A stretch of 35,679 nt of DNA from Clostridia bacterium. GTDB lineage: Bacteria; Bacillota; Clostridia; Oscillospirales; QAMX01. The stretch's first letter is position 1, and the number at the start of each line of letters is the position of its first letter. The stretch lies in the NCBI GenBank assembly GCA_017441705.1, contig JAFRWU010000090.1:1-35679 (forward strand), read 5' to 3'. The notes under the pieces were generated by a model. It was not told the DNA's origin and searched no databases. It saw nothing but the letters and a program-made list of their open reading frames with translations. Of this stretch, positions 1 to 7,517 are shown one piece after another. A program made the position numbers and the translations under genes.

Positions 1-294
1 CGCCTCTACTGTCCCGCCTGCGGCGGCACGCGCGCGGTGAGCGCTCTCTGGCATTTCGATATCCTCACCGCTCTCAAAAGCAACGCTTACGTGGTGTTTT
101 TCGCCTTATTCACCGTTTACTATGAAATCCGGACCTTCGTCCGGATCCTGAAGGACGATCCGCATCCCTACTGGATCCCCGGCTGGGCCGGATGGGGCCT
201 TCTCATCCTCTGGGGCGTGTTCTTTGCCGCCAGGAACGTCCTTCTTCTGGCGGGGATCGATTTTCTGGGGGATTATTATCCGCCGCCCTTCTGA
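1..294 (+). CDS. DUF2752 family membrane protein, 5' end outside window
   Basis: The reading frame is open from the first base, so the gene starts upstream and only its last 97 residues are seen. They begin RLYCPACGGTRA, which matches the CPxCGxTRA signature of the DUF2752 family of small membrane proteins. A GTG lies inside this signature and is not a credible start. Two hydrophobic stretches follow: one around AYVVFFALFTVYY and one around WGLLILWGVFFAARNVLLL. The family has no established biochemical role. The stop is 19 bp before the next start, so it is probably co-transcribed with the HD-domain gene. Confidence 0.8.
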   Translation, partial: RLYCPACGGTRAVSALWHFDILTALKSNAYVVFFALFTVYYEIRTFVRILKDDPHPYWIPGWAGWGLLILWGVFFAARNVLLLAGIDFLGDYYPPPF

Positions 295-313
295 TCGGCG
301 AAAGGAGACGTTT

Positions 314-835
314 ATGCTGATATCCCGCGCCGTAGAACAAATGACCGAGTTTTATATGGGGAACCGACGCGACGTCGCCCATTTTCTGAAGGTATGGGCC
401 TGGGCGAGAACCATCGCCGCAGGAGAAGGGCTTTCCCCCGACCTTGCCGAGACCGCGGAGCTCGCGGCGATCGTCCACGATATCGCGATCCCTCTCTGCC
501 GGGAAAAATACGGAAGCGCCGCCGGGCCTCTTCAGGAAAAAGAAGGTCCGGCGCTGGCGCTGGATTTTCTCGGGAAGCTCGGCTGCCCTCCGGAAAAGGC
601 CGGACGGATCGCGTATCTGGTGGGGCGTCACCATACGTATGAAGGCGTGGACGGGATCGACTGGCAGATCCTTTTGGAGGCCGATTTCCTGGTGAACGCC
701 GACGAAGGGAATGCCTCCCGGGAATCAGTCGAAACCATGTTTTCCTCGGTCTACAGGACCGCGACCGGGAAGAGACTCTTATCTTCTGTATATCTGTCCC
801 GGGATTCCGGTGAAAATGGCCGACCGACTGTGTGA
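314..835 (+). CDS. HD-domain phosphohydrolase
   Basis: A 173-residue soluble protein of the HD superfamily, metal-dependent phosphohydrolases acting on nucleotides or other phosphoesters. Residues consistent with the HD metal site are His23, His55-Asp56 (in AAIVHDIAIP), His106-His107 (GRHHTYEG) and Asp124 (LLEADFLVN). The start at 314 is chosen because GAAAGGAGA lies just upstream at about 300-308; an earlier in-frame ATG at 224 sits inside the preceding gene and lacks a ribosome site. The substrate cannot be told from sequence. The gene follows the DUF2752 gene closely and is followed after 14 bp by the DUF4038 gene, so the three may form one transcript. Confidence 0.82.
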   Translation: MLISRAVEQMTEFYMGNRRDVAHFLKVWAWARTIAAGEGLSPDLAETAELAAIVHDIAIPLCREKYGSAAGPLQEKEGPALALDFLGKLGCPPEKAGRIAYLVGRHHTYEGVDGIDWQILLEADFLVNADEGNASRESVETMFSSVYRTATGKRLLSSVYLSRDSGENGRPTV

Positions 836-849
836 AAGGAGTGCTGTCT

Positions 850-1878
850 TTGGCCCGTTTGACCGTAGCTTCTGACGGAGCTCATTTTCTCCGGGACGGC
901 AAACCCTTCTTCTGGGTGGGTGATACGGTCTGGAGCGCTTTCACAAACGCAGCTCCGGAAGAATGGAAAGAATACCTTGACTTCCGAAAGGCACAGGGGT
1001 TCAATGCTCTTCAGATCAACACCCTGCCTCAATGGGACAGGATCCGCCCGGATCTGGGGCTCTATCCGTATCCTCTTCGGAGAGACGGATCGCTGGATTA
1101 CAGTGCCGATCCCAATCCGCGGTTCCTTGAGAAAGCCCGTTTATTCTGCCTGATGGCTGCCGAACGGGGCTTCACCCCCGTCCTTGTAGTAGACTGGGCA
1201 GACATCGTTCCTGACACATGGCTTTCCGCGATCTTCCCCACTCACATCTGGCCTGTTGACGCAGTGGAGGAACATGCCCGCCGCGTCGCATGTTTTTTCC
1301 GGGAATTCGATCCTGTATACTTTGTCAGCGGTGATACCGACTTTCGGGGGCCTCTTGCGGAAGAATACTATCTCCGCACGATACGCGTTCTGCGGGCGGC
1401 AGACCCGCACGCGCTTCTTTCCATGCATCTGTGCGGAGGTTTCTCCGATCTGTCTCAAACCCTGGCTGATTCACTGGATTTTCTTGTTTACCAGTCTGGC
1501 CATGTGGAGGGATCGGAAAAGACTCTCGAGAGCCTTCCGTCGACCTTCCTCAGGAATTTTCCGGGAAAGCCTCTTCTCAATGCCGAACCCTGCTATGAAG
1601 GCATGCCTCACATTCCGGACGGCGGGAATACGCCTACGGGAAAGATCTACGGAGAAGCAGATGTCCTTGACGCCTGCCGCCGGAGCATTCTTGCCGGAGC
1701 AAAAGCCGGGATCACCTACGGTGCCAACGGTCTCTGGAGCTGGCGCCGTCCCGGGGGCAAATCTTCCGGACTCGCCGCCTCTCTGTATTCCGAGCCGGAT
1801 CTTTGGTATGACGCCATGCGGTATCCCGGTGCAGAACACATTTCCGGATTGAAAGCTCTTGCCTACCCCGAAGACTGA
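850..1878 (+). CDS. Apiosidase-like (DUF4038) glycoside hydrolase
   Basis: A protein of about 342 residues with the N-terminal pattern of the apiosidase-like DUF4038 family (the fold of GH140): DGKPFFWVGDTVWSAF, then YLDFRKAQGFNALQIN. A later NAEPCYEG segment carries the conserved glutamate expected in the active site of these TIM barrels. No signal peptide is visible, so it should act on imported sugars in the cytoplasm. The start is uncertain. AAAGGAG at 835-841 is 8 bp before a TTG at 850, which I prefer; GTG at 832 would overlap the HD gene stop and has no ribosome site. Codon use looks less GC-rich than most of the window. The true substrate is unknown. Confidence 0.78.
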   Translation: MARLTVASDGAHFLRDGKPFFWVGDTVWSAFTNAAPEEWKEYLDFRKAQGFNALQINTLPQWDRIRPDLGLYPYPLRRDGSLDYSADPNPRFLEKARLFCLMAAERGFTPVLVVDWADIVPDTWLSAIFPTHIWPVDAVEEHARRVACFFREFDPVYFVSGDTDFRGPLAEEYYLRTIRVLRAADPHALLSMHLCGGFSDLSQTLADSLDFLVYQSGHVEGSEKTLESLPSTFLRNFPGKPLLNAEPCYEGMPHIPDGGNTPTGKIYGEADVLDACRRSILAGAKAGITYGANGLWSWRRPGGKSSGLAASLYSEPDLWYDAMRYPGAEHISGLKALAYPED

Positions 1879-1894
1879 TCTCTGCAGGTTTTCC

Positions 1895-1923
1895 TTGACA
1901 AACAGCCTCATATCGTGTATACT
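1895..1923 (+). promoter_or_regulatory. Strong SigA-type promoter for leader ORF and GNAT genes
   Basis: TTGACA at 1895-1900, a 17-bp spacer and TATACT at 1918-1923. This is nearly perfect consensus and places the transcript start near 1930, just upstream of the leader ORF ribosome site. Confidence 0.85.
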
Positions 1924-1956
1924 TCTATTAATTTATATTTCCACAAGGAGTCTGCC

Positions 1957-2046
1957 ATGTTCCTTACGGTTCATTCTCCCGTATGCTATATGGTGTCCGG
2001 CGTCTATATGACGCACGCCGGGCCTCCTTTGCTTTGCGGAAAATAA
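1957..2046 (+). CDS. 29-residue leader peptide of a candidate attenuator
   Basis: A short ORF begins 27 bp after the predicted transcript start, with a strong AAGGAG (1945-1950) 6 bp before ATG. The peptide starts MFLTVHSPVCYMVSG and ends with a PPLLCGK tail. No homology to a functional protein is evident. Its placement between a consensus promoter and an intrinsic terminator, with the acetyltransferase gene beyond, is the layout of ribosome-mediated attenuators such as those known for ermK, bmrC and Tn916 tet(M). Codons 14-22 overlap a hairpin (CCGGCGT at 1998-2004 with ACGCCGG at 2015-2021) that a stalled ribosome would disturb. The regulatory role is inferred; the ORF, ribosome site and hairpins are seen directly. 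Confidence 0.72.
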   Translation: MFLTVHSPVCYMVSGVYMTHAGPPLLCGK

Positions 2047-2064
2047 AGAGCTCCAGAAAAGCAG

Positions 2065-2119
2065 ACGGCACAGAGCCCGATCCACAGATCCGGTTCCTGT
2101 GCCGTTTCTTTATTTTTTC
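2065..2119 (+). terminator. Intrinsic terminator / attenuator before GNAT gene
   Basis: ACGGCACAG (2065-2073) pairs with CTGTGCCGT (2097-2105), extended inward by CCGATC with GATCCGG, and is followed by TTTCTTTATTTTTTC. It lies between the leader ORF and the acetyltransferase gene, so it must be read through for the downstream genes to be expressed. A smaller hairpin (TGCTTT at 2030-2035 with AAAGCA at 2058-2063) and CGGGC (2018-2022), complementary to GCCCG (2075-2079), are candidate competing pairings. Confidence 0.82.
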
Positions 2120-2139
2120 AGAAAGGAAGTCGATCCGTC

Positions 2140-2616
2140 ATGCCCACCGTTCTACGTTTCGCCGAAATGCGCGATCTTCCCGCAGTCCGCATCCTGCAGA
2201 AGGAACTCTTTCTCCATCACAAAAACACCGAGCCGCGGCTTTTCAAAGACGATGCTCCATCGTTTTCCGATGAATACTTCGCGTCCATCCTGCAGGATCC
2301 CGATTATCTTGTTCTGCTGGCCGACAGTGAAGGAAGCAGGGCTGCGGGATATCTCATCGCATATGTCAGGCGGGTACGGAACCATCCCGTTCTTGCTGAC
2401 TGCGATATCTTTCACGTGGATGACATCTTCGTCAGCGAAGCTCTCAGAGGGCACGGCATAGGCCGTGCTCTGATGGAGGAATCGATCCGTGAAGCGAAAG
2501 CACGCGGATGCACCCTTTTCGATCTCGGCGTCTATGCCTTCAACAGGGATGCCGTTTCATTTTACAAAGCTTTGGGAATGCAGATACAGCAATACCGCAT
2601 GGAGATCTGGCTTTGA
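2140..2616 (+). CDS. GNAT family N-acetyltransferase, attenuator-controlled
   Basis: A 158-residue single-domain GNAT protein that would transfer an acetyl group from acetyl-CoA to an amine. The acetyl-CoA loop is seen as LRGHGIGRALMEE, preceded by the beta strand DIFHVDDIFVSE, and the C-terminal FYKALGMQ motif is typical of the family. GAAAGGAAG lies about 10 bp before the ATG. The gene is downstream of a leader ORF and terminator, an arrangement most often found for genes induced by ribosome-targeting drugs, so an antibiotic-modifying role is possible but unproven. It could equally be a metabolic or protein acetyltransferase. A second GNAT gene begins 25 bp after its stop. Its base composition is lower in GC than its neighbours, which may indicate transfer. 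Confidence 0.88.
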   Translation: MPTVLRFAEMRDLPAVRILQKELFLHHKNTEPRLFKDDAPSFSDEYFASILQDPDYLVLLADSEGSRAAGYLIAYVRRVRNHPVLADCDIFHVDDIFVSEALRGHGIGRALMEESIREAKARGCTLFDLGVYAFNRDAVSFYKALGMQIQQYRMEIWL

Positions 2617-2641
2617 TCAAGCATGAAAGGAGAAAAGAAGA

Positions 2642-3202
2642 ATGGAACTCAATCACAAAGGCACCGTCACTCTGCAAACACCGCATCTGACCCTCCGGCG
2701 CTACCGCGCGGGAGACGGCGAAGCCATGTACCGGAACTGGGCTTCCGATCCGGAGGTCGCGCGCTTTCTCAGCTGGAGCGCGCATCAGAGCCCGGCGGAA
2801 AGCGAAGAGATCGTCGGCGCCTGGATCGAAACCTACGAAAGCGAGGAGACCTATCACTGGGGGATCGAGTATGAAGGCGATCTGATCGGTGATATCGCAG
2901 TAGTGCTCGGCAACTGGAAACACGGATACGCGGAGCTCGGCTACTCCCTGGGGCGCGCTTACTGGGGCCGGGGCATCATGACCGAGGCGGTAAAGGAAGT
3001 CGTCCGTTTCCTGGTGCGCGAGATCGGATATCACCGGGTGATCATCCGCCACGCCGTTCTGAATCCCGCCTCCGGCCGGGTGGCCGAAAAATGCGGTTTT
3101 ACGCGCGAGGGCGTCCTGCGGGAGCATTTCCTGCTCAAACGGACCGGCGAGTTTCTGGATATCGCCTGCTGGGGCATCCTGGACCGCGAGATCCCCGACT
3201 GA
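2642..3202 (+). CDS. RimJ/RimL-like GNAT acetyltransferase
   Basis: A 186-residue GNAT of the RimJ/RimL type (Acetyltransf_3 class). Seen features are the N-terminal LQTPHLTLRRYRAGDGEAMYRN, the acetyl-CoA loop in GRAYWGRGIMTEAV, and the late segment NPASGRVAEKCGF. AAAGGAG sits 9 bp upstream of the ATG. Members acetylate ribosomal-protein N-termini, other proteins or small molecules; nothing here fixes the substrate. The 25-bp gap to the first GNAT and the shared terminator beyond it suggest one transcript controlled by the upstream attenuator. Its GC content is higher than that of the first GNAT gene, so the two may have different histories. Confidence 0.88.
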   Translation: MELNHKGTVTLQTPHLTLRRYRAGDGEAMYRNWASDPEVARFLSWSAHQSPAESEEIVGAWIETYESEETYHWGIEYEGDLIGDIAVVLGNWKHGYAELGYSLGRAYWGRGIMTEAVKEVVRFLVREIGYHRVIIRHAVLNPASGRVAEKCGFTREGVLREHFLLKRTGEFLDIACWGILDREIPD

Positions 3203-3217
3203 TCCATAAACGAAAAT

Positions 3218-3268
3218 GCAGAAGCGCGCCTCCGGTGTCTGATCCGGTGGCGCGCGCTGCTTTGTTCT
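3218..3268. terminator. Convergent-gene terminator between GNAT and GTPase genes
   Basis: AGCGCGCC (3223-3230) pairs with GGCGCGC..CT (3249-3258) with an inner TCCGG/CCGG stem. The plus strand continues TTTGTTCTT, and the minus strand continues ATTTTCGTTT, so it can serve both converging transcripts. Confidence 0.65.
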
Positions 3269-5242
3269 TCAGACGCCCTTGACGCTTTCCTGCATGGCGC
3301 CGCGGTGGAAAAGGATCCATTTCGCCCGGTCGCGGGGATCGACGCCCCGCCGCTTCGCCACGGCGCCGAGCTCCAGGGGGCAGGGCTCGTATCCGTCGAA
3401 GCGGACCGAAAGCACCGCCTTTCCCGAGGAAAGCGAGGCCAGGCGCGTGCTGTAATCCATCGAGGGAGCCACCGGCACCCGCGCCTCCATGGTGAATTCC
3501 CCGTCCCGGATCACGGGCGAGTCGTACGTCCCCCGCATGGCGAGGACGTCCCCCACCACCCGGCCGATCAGACTCTCGTCGGCGGTGAGCCGCCAGCTTT
3601 GCATCGGCTCCAGCAGGGTGGTCCCGGCGTCCAGAAGCCCGTTCATCAGGGCGAGCGGCGTCGCGAGGAAAAAGTCCAGCGGATGGGTGTGGATGGTGTG
3701 ATGATTGCCTCCGACAAGCGTGACCTTCAGATCGGTGACCTCCCAGTTGTAGACCCCCTGCTTCAGGGCCCGGGGCAGTTCGGTTTCGATGTGGGTCTGG
3801 TATTTGTAGAAAAGATCCTTGTAGGGAACGATCGATTCGAATCGATAGCCGGCGCCGCGGGGCAGCGGATCGATCCGGAGGTCGATGACGGCCCAGCAGG
3901 GCTTCGGCATCGTGTAGGCCTCGTGCCCGAAGCCGGTCTTCAAGGGCGTTTCCTTGTAGATCACCGCAGCCTCCGAAAAGTCCACGTCGAGGCCGTAGCG
4001 TTCCTTCGCCACCGCCTTCAGGATCTCCATCTGGATCGGGCCGGTGACCGAGATCGTGATCTCCCGCTCCTCCGGATGGTAGGCAAGGGTCAGGCGCGGA
4101 TCCTCCGCCGCGAGTTCCCGGAAGGCCTTCAGCACCTCCGGCGACGACGGGGTCACCCGGACCGCAAGCAGCGGCTCGGCGATCCTCGCATGCCGCCTTT
4201 CGGCGGCTTCGCCCAGGAGATCGGCCACGTTCGCGTCGGCAAGCCCGCAAAGCGCCACCACGTCGCCCATCGACGCTTCGCCGAGATCGGTGAAGCGGTC
4301 GCCCTCGTACCGCCGGATCTGGCTGACCTTCGGCACGCGCGGCTCCTCCCCGGGGCCGAGGCCGCCCGCAGGCACCAGACGCACCTCGTCCCGGTTCCGG
4401 ATCGTCCCGCCGAAAAGCCGGACGTGGGCGATCCTGCCCATGGTCTTGTCGTGGGTGACGCGGAAGATTTCCCCGGAAAGCCGTTCGGGATGCTCGAAGT
4501 CGTTTTTCACCGGCTCGGCGTATTCCGCAAGGTAGGAAAGGAGCGGTTCCACGCCTTCGTTTTTCAGAGCGCTCCCGAAAAACACCGGAACGAGCTCTCC
4601 CCTGCCGGCCTTTTCCCGGAGAAGCGCGGAAAGCTCTTCCCCGCCGATCTCCTCCCCCGCGAGATACCTTTCCAGAAGCGCGTCGTCGGACGCGACGAGG
4701 GTTTCCCGGACGCTTTCGTCCGACAGGGTCAGAGGCCGCGTCTTCACCCCCGCGTCTCCTTCCGAAATCACCTCGGAGAGAGGAAGAAGCGGACGGTTCA
4801 GGCTGTCCCGGAGCTCCTTGAGGACCCGGGCCGCGTCGCTTCCCGTGCGGTCCAGCTTGTTGAGAAAAAGGACGACGGGCGTGCCGGTTTCCACGAGGGC
4901 GTCCCACAGGATCCCGGTCTGGGCGCCCGGGCCGTCGGCCGCCGAGACGACCAGGATCCCGAGATCCAGGACCGAAAGCGATCTTTCCACCTCCGAGGCG
5001 AAATCCACGTGCCCCGGCGTGTCGATGAGATTGACGCGCGTCCCTCCGCAGACCAGCGAGACCGAAGCGGCCTTCACCGAGATCCCCCGCTCCCGCTCCA
5101 CCGCCATGGTGTCGGTACGGGTGGTCCCCTCGTCCACCTCTCCCCGTCTGCGCACTGCGCCCGCGGTATATAAAAGCGCCTCGGTCAGGGTCGTCTTGCC
5201 CGCGTCCACGTGGGCGAGGAGCCCGACATTTACGGTTTTCAT
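3269..5242 (-). CDS. TetM/EF-G-like ribosomal protection family GTPase
   Basis: A 657-residue translational GTPase. G1 is AHVDAGKT (residues 10-17), the switch I threonines are in GTTRTD, G3 is DTPGH (74-78), G4 is NKLD (128-131) and G5 is near GSALKN (223-228). Length and domain order match tetracycline-type ribosomal protection proteins rather than full-length EF-G. Domain IV, however, carries GGNHHTIHTH at 511-520, where TetM/TetO have the YSPVS-containing loop that reaches the decoding site. So it is a relative of Tet(M), and tetracycline resistance is unproven. The start is set at MKTVNVG because this is the usual family N-terminus; an in-frame start 63 bp upstream would add a lysine-rich leader and place it on the -35 box. 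A promoter lies 35-63 bp upstream, and xpt is divergent. Confidence 0.85.
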   Translation of the reverse strand: MKTVNVGLLAHVDAGKTTLTEALLYTAGAVRRRGEVDEGTTRTDTMAVERERGISVKAASVSLVCGGTRVNLIDTPGHVDFASEVERSLSVLDLGILVVSAADGPGAQTGILWDALVETGTPVVLFLNKLDRTGSDAARVLKELRDSLNRPLLPLSEVISEGDAGVKTRPLTLSDESVRETLVASDDALLERYLAGEEIGGEELSALLREKAGRGELVPVFFGSALKNEGVEPLLSYLAEYAEPVKNDFEHPERLSGEIFRVTHDKTMGRIAHVRLFGGTIRNRDEVRLVPAGGLGPGEEPRVPKVSQIRRYEGDRFTDLGEASMGDVVALCGLADANVADLLGEAAERRHARIAEPLLAVRVTPSSPEVLKAFRELAAEDPRLTLAYHPEEREITISVTGPIQMEILKAVAKERYGLDVDFSEAAVIYKETPLKTGFGHEAYTMPKPCWAVIDLRIDPLPRGAGYRFESIVPYKDLFYKYQTHIETELPRALKQGVYNWEVTDLKVTLVGGNHHTIHTHPLDFFLATPLALMNGLLDAGTTLLEPMQSWRLTADESLIGRVVGDVLAMRGTYDSPVIRDGEFTMEARVPVAPSMDYSTRLASLSSGKAVLSVRFDGYEPCPLELGAVAKRRGVDPRDRAKWILFHRGAMQESVKGV

Positions 5243-5276
5243 ATTCTGCGTTCTGTCCTTTTCCCGTTTTTCTTTC

Positions 5277-5305
5277 AGTATACTCTCCCTCGCGCGGCTT
5301 TGCAA
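5277..5305 (-). promoter_or_regulatory. Promoter of the ribosomal-protection-like GTPase gene
   Basis: On the minus strand, TTGCAA (5305-5300), a 17-bp spacer and TATACT (5282-5277). It leaves a leader of about 30 bases with no attenuator hairpin or leader ORF, unlike classical tet(M). Confidence 0.72.
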
Positions 5306-5337
5306 GAGAAAAGGCGGATCCCGGCGATCTCCCCCCC

Positions 5338-5366
5338 TTGCGTTTTCGGCCGGGTTTTGCTATACT
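5338..5366 (+). promoter_or_regulatory. xpt promoter
   Basis: TTGCGT at 5338-5343, a 17-bp spacer ending TTGC, and TATACT at 5361-5366; the TGC before the -10 box is an extended -10. The predicted leader is only about 25 bases, too short for the purine riboswitch that often controls xpt. Confidence 0.75.
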
Positions 5367-5398
5367 GATATCCAGTCTGACGCGGGAGGGTTCATGCC

Positions 5399-5974
5399 GT
5401 GAAGCTTTTGGAGGATCGTATCAGAGCCGAAGGAAAGGTGCGCGAGGGAGGTGTCCTGAAGGTGGACAGCTTTCTGAATCACCAGATGGACGTTTCGCTT
5501 TTCCGGGAAATGGCCCTGGAATGGAGAAGGCTTTTCGCGGGCGAGGAGATCACCAAGATCCTGACCATCGAGGCGAGCGGCATCGCCATCGCCGCCGTCG
5601 CCGCCGAGGTTTTCGGATGCCGGGTGCTGTTCGCCAAGAAAAGCAAGACCAAAAACATCGCGGGCGAGGTCTACACCACCCGGGTGGAATCCTTCACCCA
5701 CGGCAATATCAGCGACGTGATCGTGTCGAAGGACTACCTTCTTCCCACCGACCGCGTCCTGATCATCGACGATTTCCTGGCCAACGGCGCGGCGCTCGCG
5801 GGGCTTTGCGACCTGGTGCGGCAGTCCGGCGCCACCCTCGTCGGCGCGGGGATCGCCATCGAAAAGGCCTTCCAGCCCGGCGGGAAAATGCTCCGGGAAA
5901 AAGGCGTCCGGATCGAATCGCTCGCCCGGATCGCCTCCATGGACGAAAAGAACGGCGTCGTTTTCGCCGATTGA
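5399..5974 (+). CDS. xpt: Xanthine phosphoribosyltransferase
   Basis: This 191-residue enzyme converts xanthine and PRPP to XMP in purine salvage, in the cytoplasm. It matches Xpt along its whole length: an N-terminal KVDSFLNHQMD segment, then EASGIA for the purine side, and the PRPP-binding loop VLIIDDFLANGAA (residues 120-132, with Asp124-Asp125). The length is normal for the family. Translation starts at GTG 5399, 8 bases after GGGAGGG; the ATG at 5394 gives only a two-codon frame. It stands alone between a divergent GTPase gene and a convergent MATE gene, with its own promoter and terminator. Confidence 0.95.
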   Translation: MKLLEDRIRAEGKVREGGVLKVDSFLNHQMDVSLFREMALEWRRLFAGEEITKILTIEASGIAIAAVAAEVFGCRVLFAKKSKTKNIAGEVYTTRVESFTHGNISDVIVSKDYLLPTDRVLIIDDFLANGAALAGLCDLVRQSGATLVGAGIAIEKAFQPGGKMLREKGVRIESLARIASMDEKNGVVFAD

Positions 5975-6000
5975 CTTCTTTTTCGGAACAGAATACGGCG

Positions 6001-6047
6001 GCCCCTGCGCTTCCGGCACGACCGGATGCGCAGGGGCTTTCTTTTTC
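6001..6047 (+). terminator. xpt terminator
   Basis: GCCCCTGCGC (6001-6010) pairs with GCGCAGGGGC (6028-6037) and is followed by TTTCTTTTT. It sits just after the xpt stop and before the convergent MATE gene end. Confidence 0.85.
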
Positions 6048-6059
6048 CGGCGGCGCGCG

Positions 6060-7454
6060 TCAGGCCTCTTTGGGCTTTTTCGCGCCGAGATAGGTGCAGC
6101 GTGCCTCCCACCGGCTGAAGCGATAATAGACGAGGCAGGAAAGGCTCGCAAGGATCCATCCGAAGGGATACCCCATGCCGATCCAGAGCATGGTGTTGAC
6201 CGTGCGGGAGATGACGAAGAGATAGATCTGGCGGAACACCACGAAGCTTCCCAGCATGATGATCATCGGCGCCTTGGTGTCGCCCACGCCGCGCAGAGCG
6301 CCGGCGTAGATCTGATTGATACAGCAGAGGAGATAGAACGGCGTCACGAAATGAATGAACATCGCGCCGTTTTCGATCACGGCGGGATCCTGACTGAACA
6401 TGCCGACCAGCGTCGGCGCAAAGATCATGACCGGGATCATCAGGATCAGGGTGATGACCTCGCTCATGAGAAAGGCGGTCCTGGTCCCCTTTTTGGCGCG
6501 CGCGACGTCGCCCGCGCCGAGATTCTGCCCCACGAAGGTCGTGGAGGCCAGAGCGATGCTGGTCAGGGGGAGCATCACGAACTGATCGATCTTGCCGTAG
6601 GAGGACCAGCCCGCCATGCAGGCGGAGCCGAAATAGTTGATGTAACCCTGAACGAAAACGTTGGAAAAGGAGGTGACCGCCTGCTGGATCCCGGTGGGGA
6701 TCCCCAGCGAAATGATCCGGCCGGTCATGGCTCTGTCAAACCGGATATCCTTCGGGATCACCCGGTAGATCCCCTTCGCGCGGACGAGGATCACCATCAC
6801 CAGGATCGCCGACAAAAACTGCGAAAGGACGGTCGCCACCGCGACGCCTGCGATGCCCATGCGGAAAGCCACCACGAAGAGAAGATCCAGGATCGTGTTG
6901 GTGACCGCCGAGAAGATCAGGAAATACAGCGGCCTTGTGGAATCCCCCACCGCACGCAGGATACCGGAGCCGATGTTGTAGAACATCAGACCCGTCACGC
7001 CGGCAAAGTAGATGCGCAGATACAGCGTCGCCCCCGGCATGACGTCCTCCGGCGTCGACATGAGTCTGAGCATCCCGGGCACGAACGCCACGCCCACCGC
7101 CGTGAAGACCACGGCCAGGATCAGGGTCAGAAACAGCGCCGCGTGCACCGCGTCGTGAACGCGCTTTTCGTCCTTGGCGCCGTACGCCTGGGAGACCGCG
7201 ACGCCCGCGCCGGCCGAAAGGCCCATAAAAAAGCCGATGAGCGTGTTCATGATGGGACCGGTGCTGCCGACGGCGGCCAGCGCTTCCTTGCCCACGAAAT
7301 TGCCCACCACCACCGAGTCGACGGTGTTATAGAGCTGCTGAAAGAGATTCCCGATCATCAGAGGGAACGCAAAGGAAAGGATATGCTTCCAGATGCTCCC
7401 CGTGGTCATATCGGTATCCCGTCTTCTCAAGGAAAGGCCTTTGATGATTCTCAC
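6060..7454 (-). CDS. MATE family efflux transporter
   Basis: A protein of up to 464 residues with about twelve hydrophobic segments, of the multidrug and toxin extrusion family, which exports cationic or hydrophobic compounds in exchange for Na+ or H+. The N-terminal signature is clear: MTTGSIWKHILSFAFPLMIG, then FQQLYNTVDSVVVGNFVG and GSTGPIMN. The second half repeats the pattern, as expected for the two bundles. The start is uncertain: GTG 7454 gives the longest form, while ATG 7409 begins right at MTTGSIW; neither has a good ribosome site. The substrate cannot be deduced. It is convergent with xpt. Confidence 0.9.
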   Translation of the reverse strand: MRIIKGLSLRRRDTDMTTGSIWKHILSFAFPLMIGNLFQQLYNTVDSVVVGNFVGKEALAAVGSTGPIMNTLIGFFMGLSAGAGVAVSQAYGAKDEKRVHDAVHAALFLTLILAVVFTAVGVAFVPGMLRLMSTPEDVMPGATLYLRIYFAGVTGLMFYNIGSGILRAVGDSTRPLYFLIFSAVTNTILDLLFVVAFRMGIAGVAVATVLSQFLSAILVMVILVRAKGIYRVIPKDIRFDRAMTGRIISLGIPTGIQQAVTSFSNVFVQGYINYFGSACMAGWSSYGKIDQFVMLPLTSIALASTTFVGQNLGAGDVARAKKGTRTAFLMSEVITLILMIPVMIFAPTLVGMFSQDPAVIENGAMFIHFVTPFYLLCCINQIYAGALRGVGDTKAPMIIMLGSFVVFRQIYLFVISRTVNTMLWIGMGYPFGWILASLSCLVYYRFSRWEARCTYLGAKKPKEA

Positions 7455-7474
7455 CCGATTCGGTTTTTTCTTAT

Positions 7475-7480
7475 ATTATA
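7475..7480 (-). promoter_or_regulatory. Possible -10 box of the MATE gene
   Basis: TATAAT on the minus strand, about 20 bases before the GTG start. No convincing -35 box is found at 16-18 bp. Confidence 0.35.
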
Positions 7481-7517
7481 CTCTGCCTCCGCCCGGAAGT
7501 ACATAGGCGCAATCGAC

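Noticed and set aside
3305..5173. A 622-codon plus-strand frame opposite the TetM-like GTPase
   Set aside because: The GTPase frame has all G motifs; the opposite translation is low-complexity and has no ribosome site.
5394..5402. A two-codon ATG-CCG-TGA frame overlapping the xpt start as a possible coupling mini-ORF
   Set aside because: It is probably chance; the ribosome site at 5385-5391 is well placed for the GTG start of xpt.
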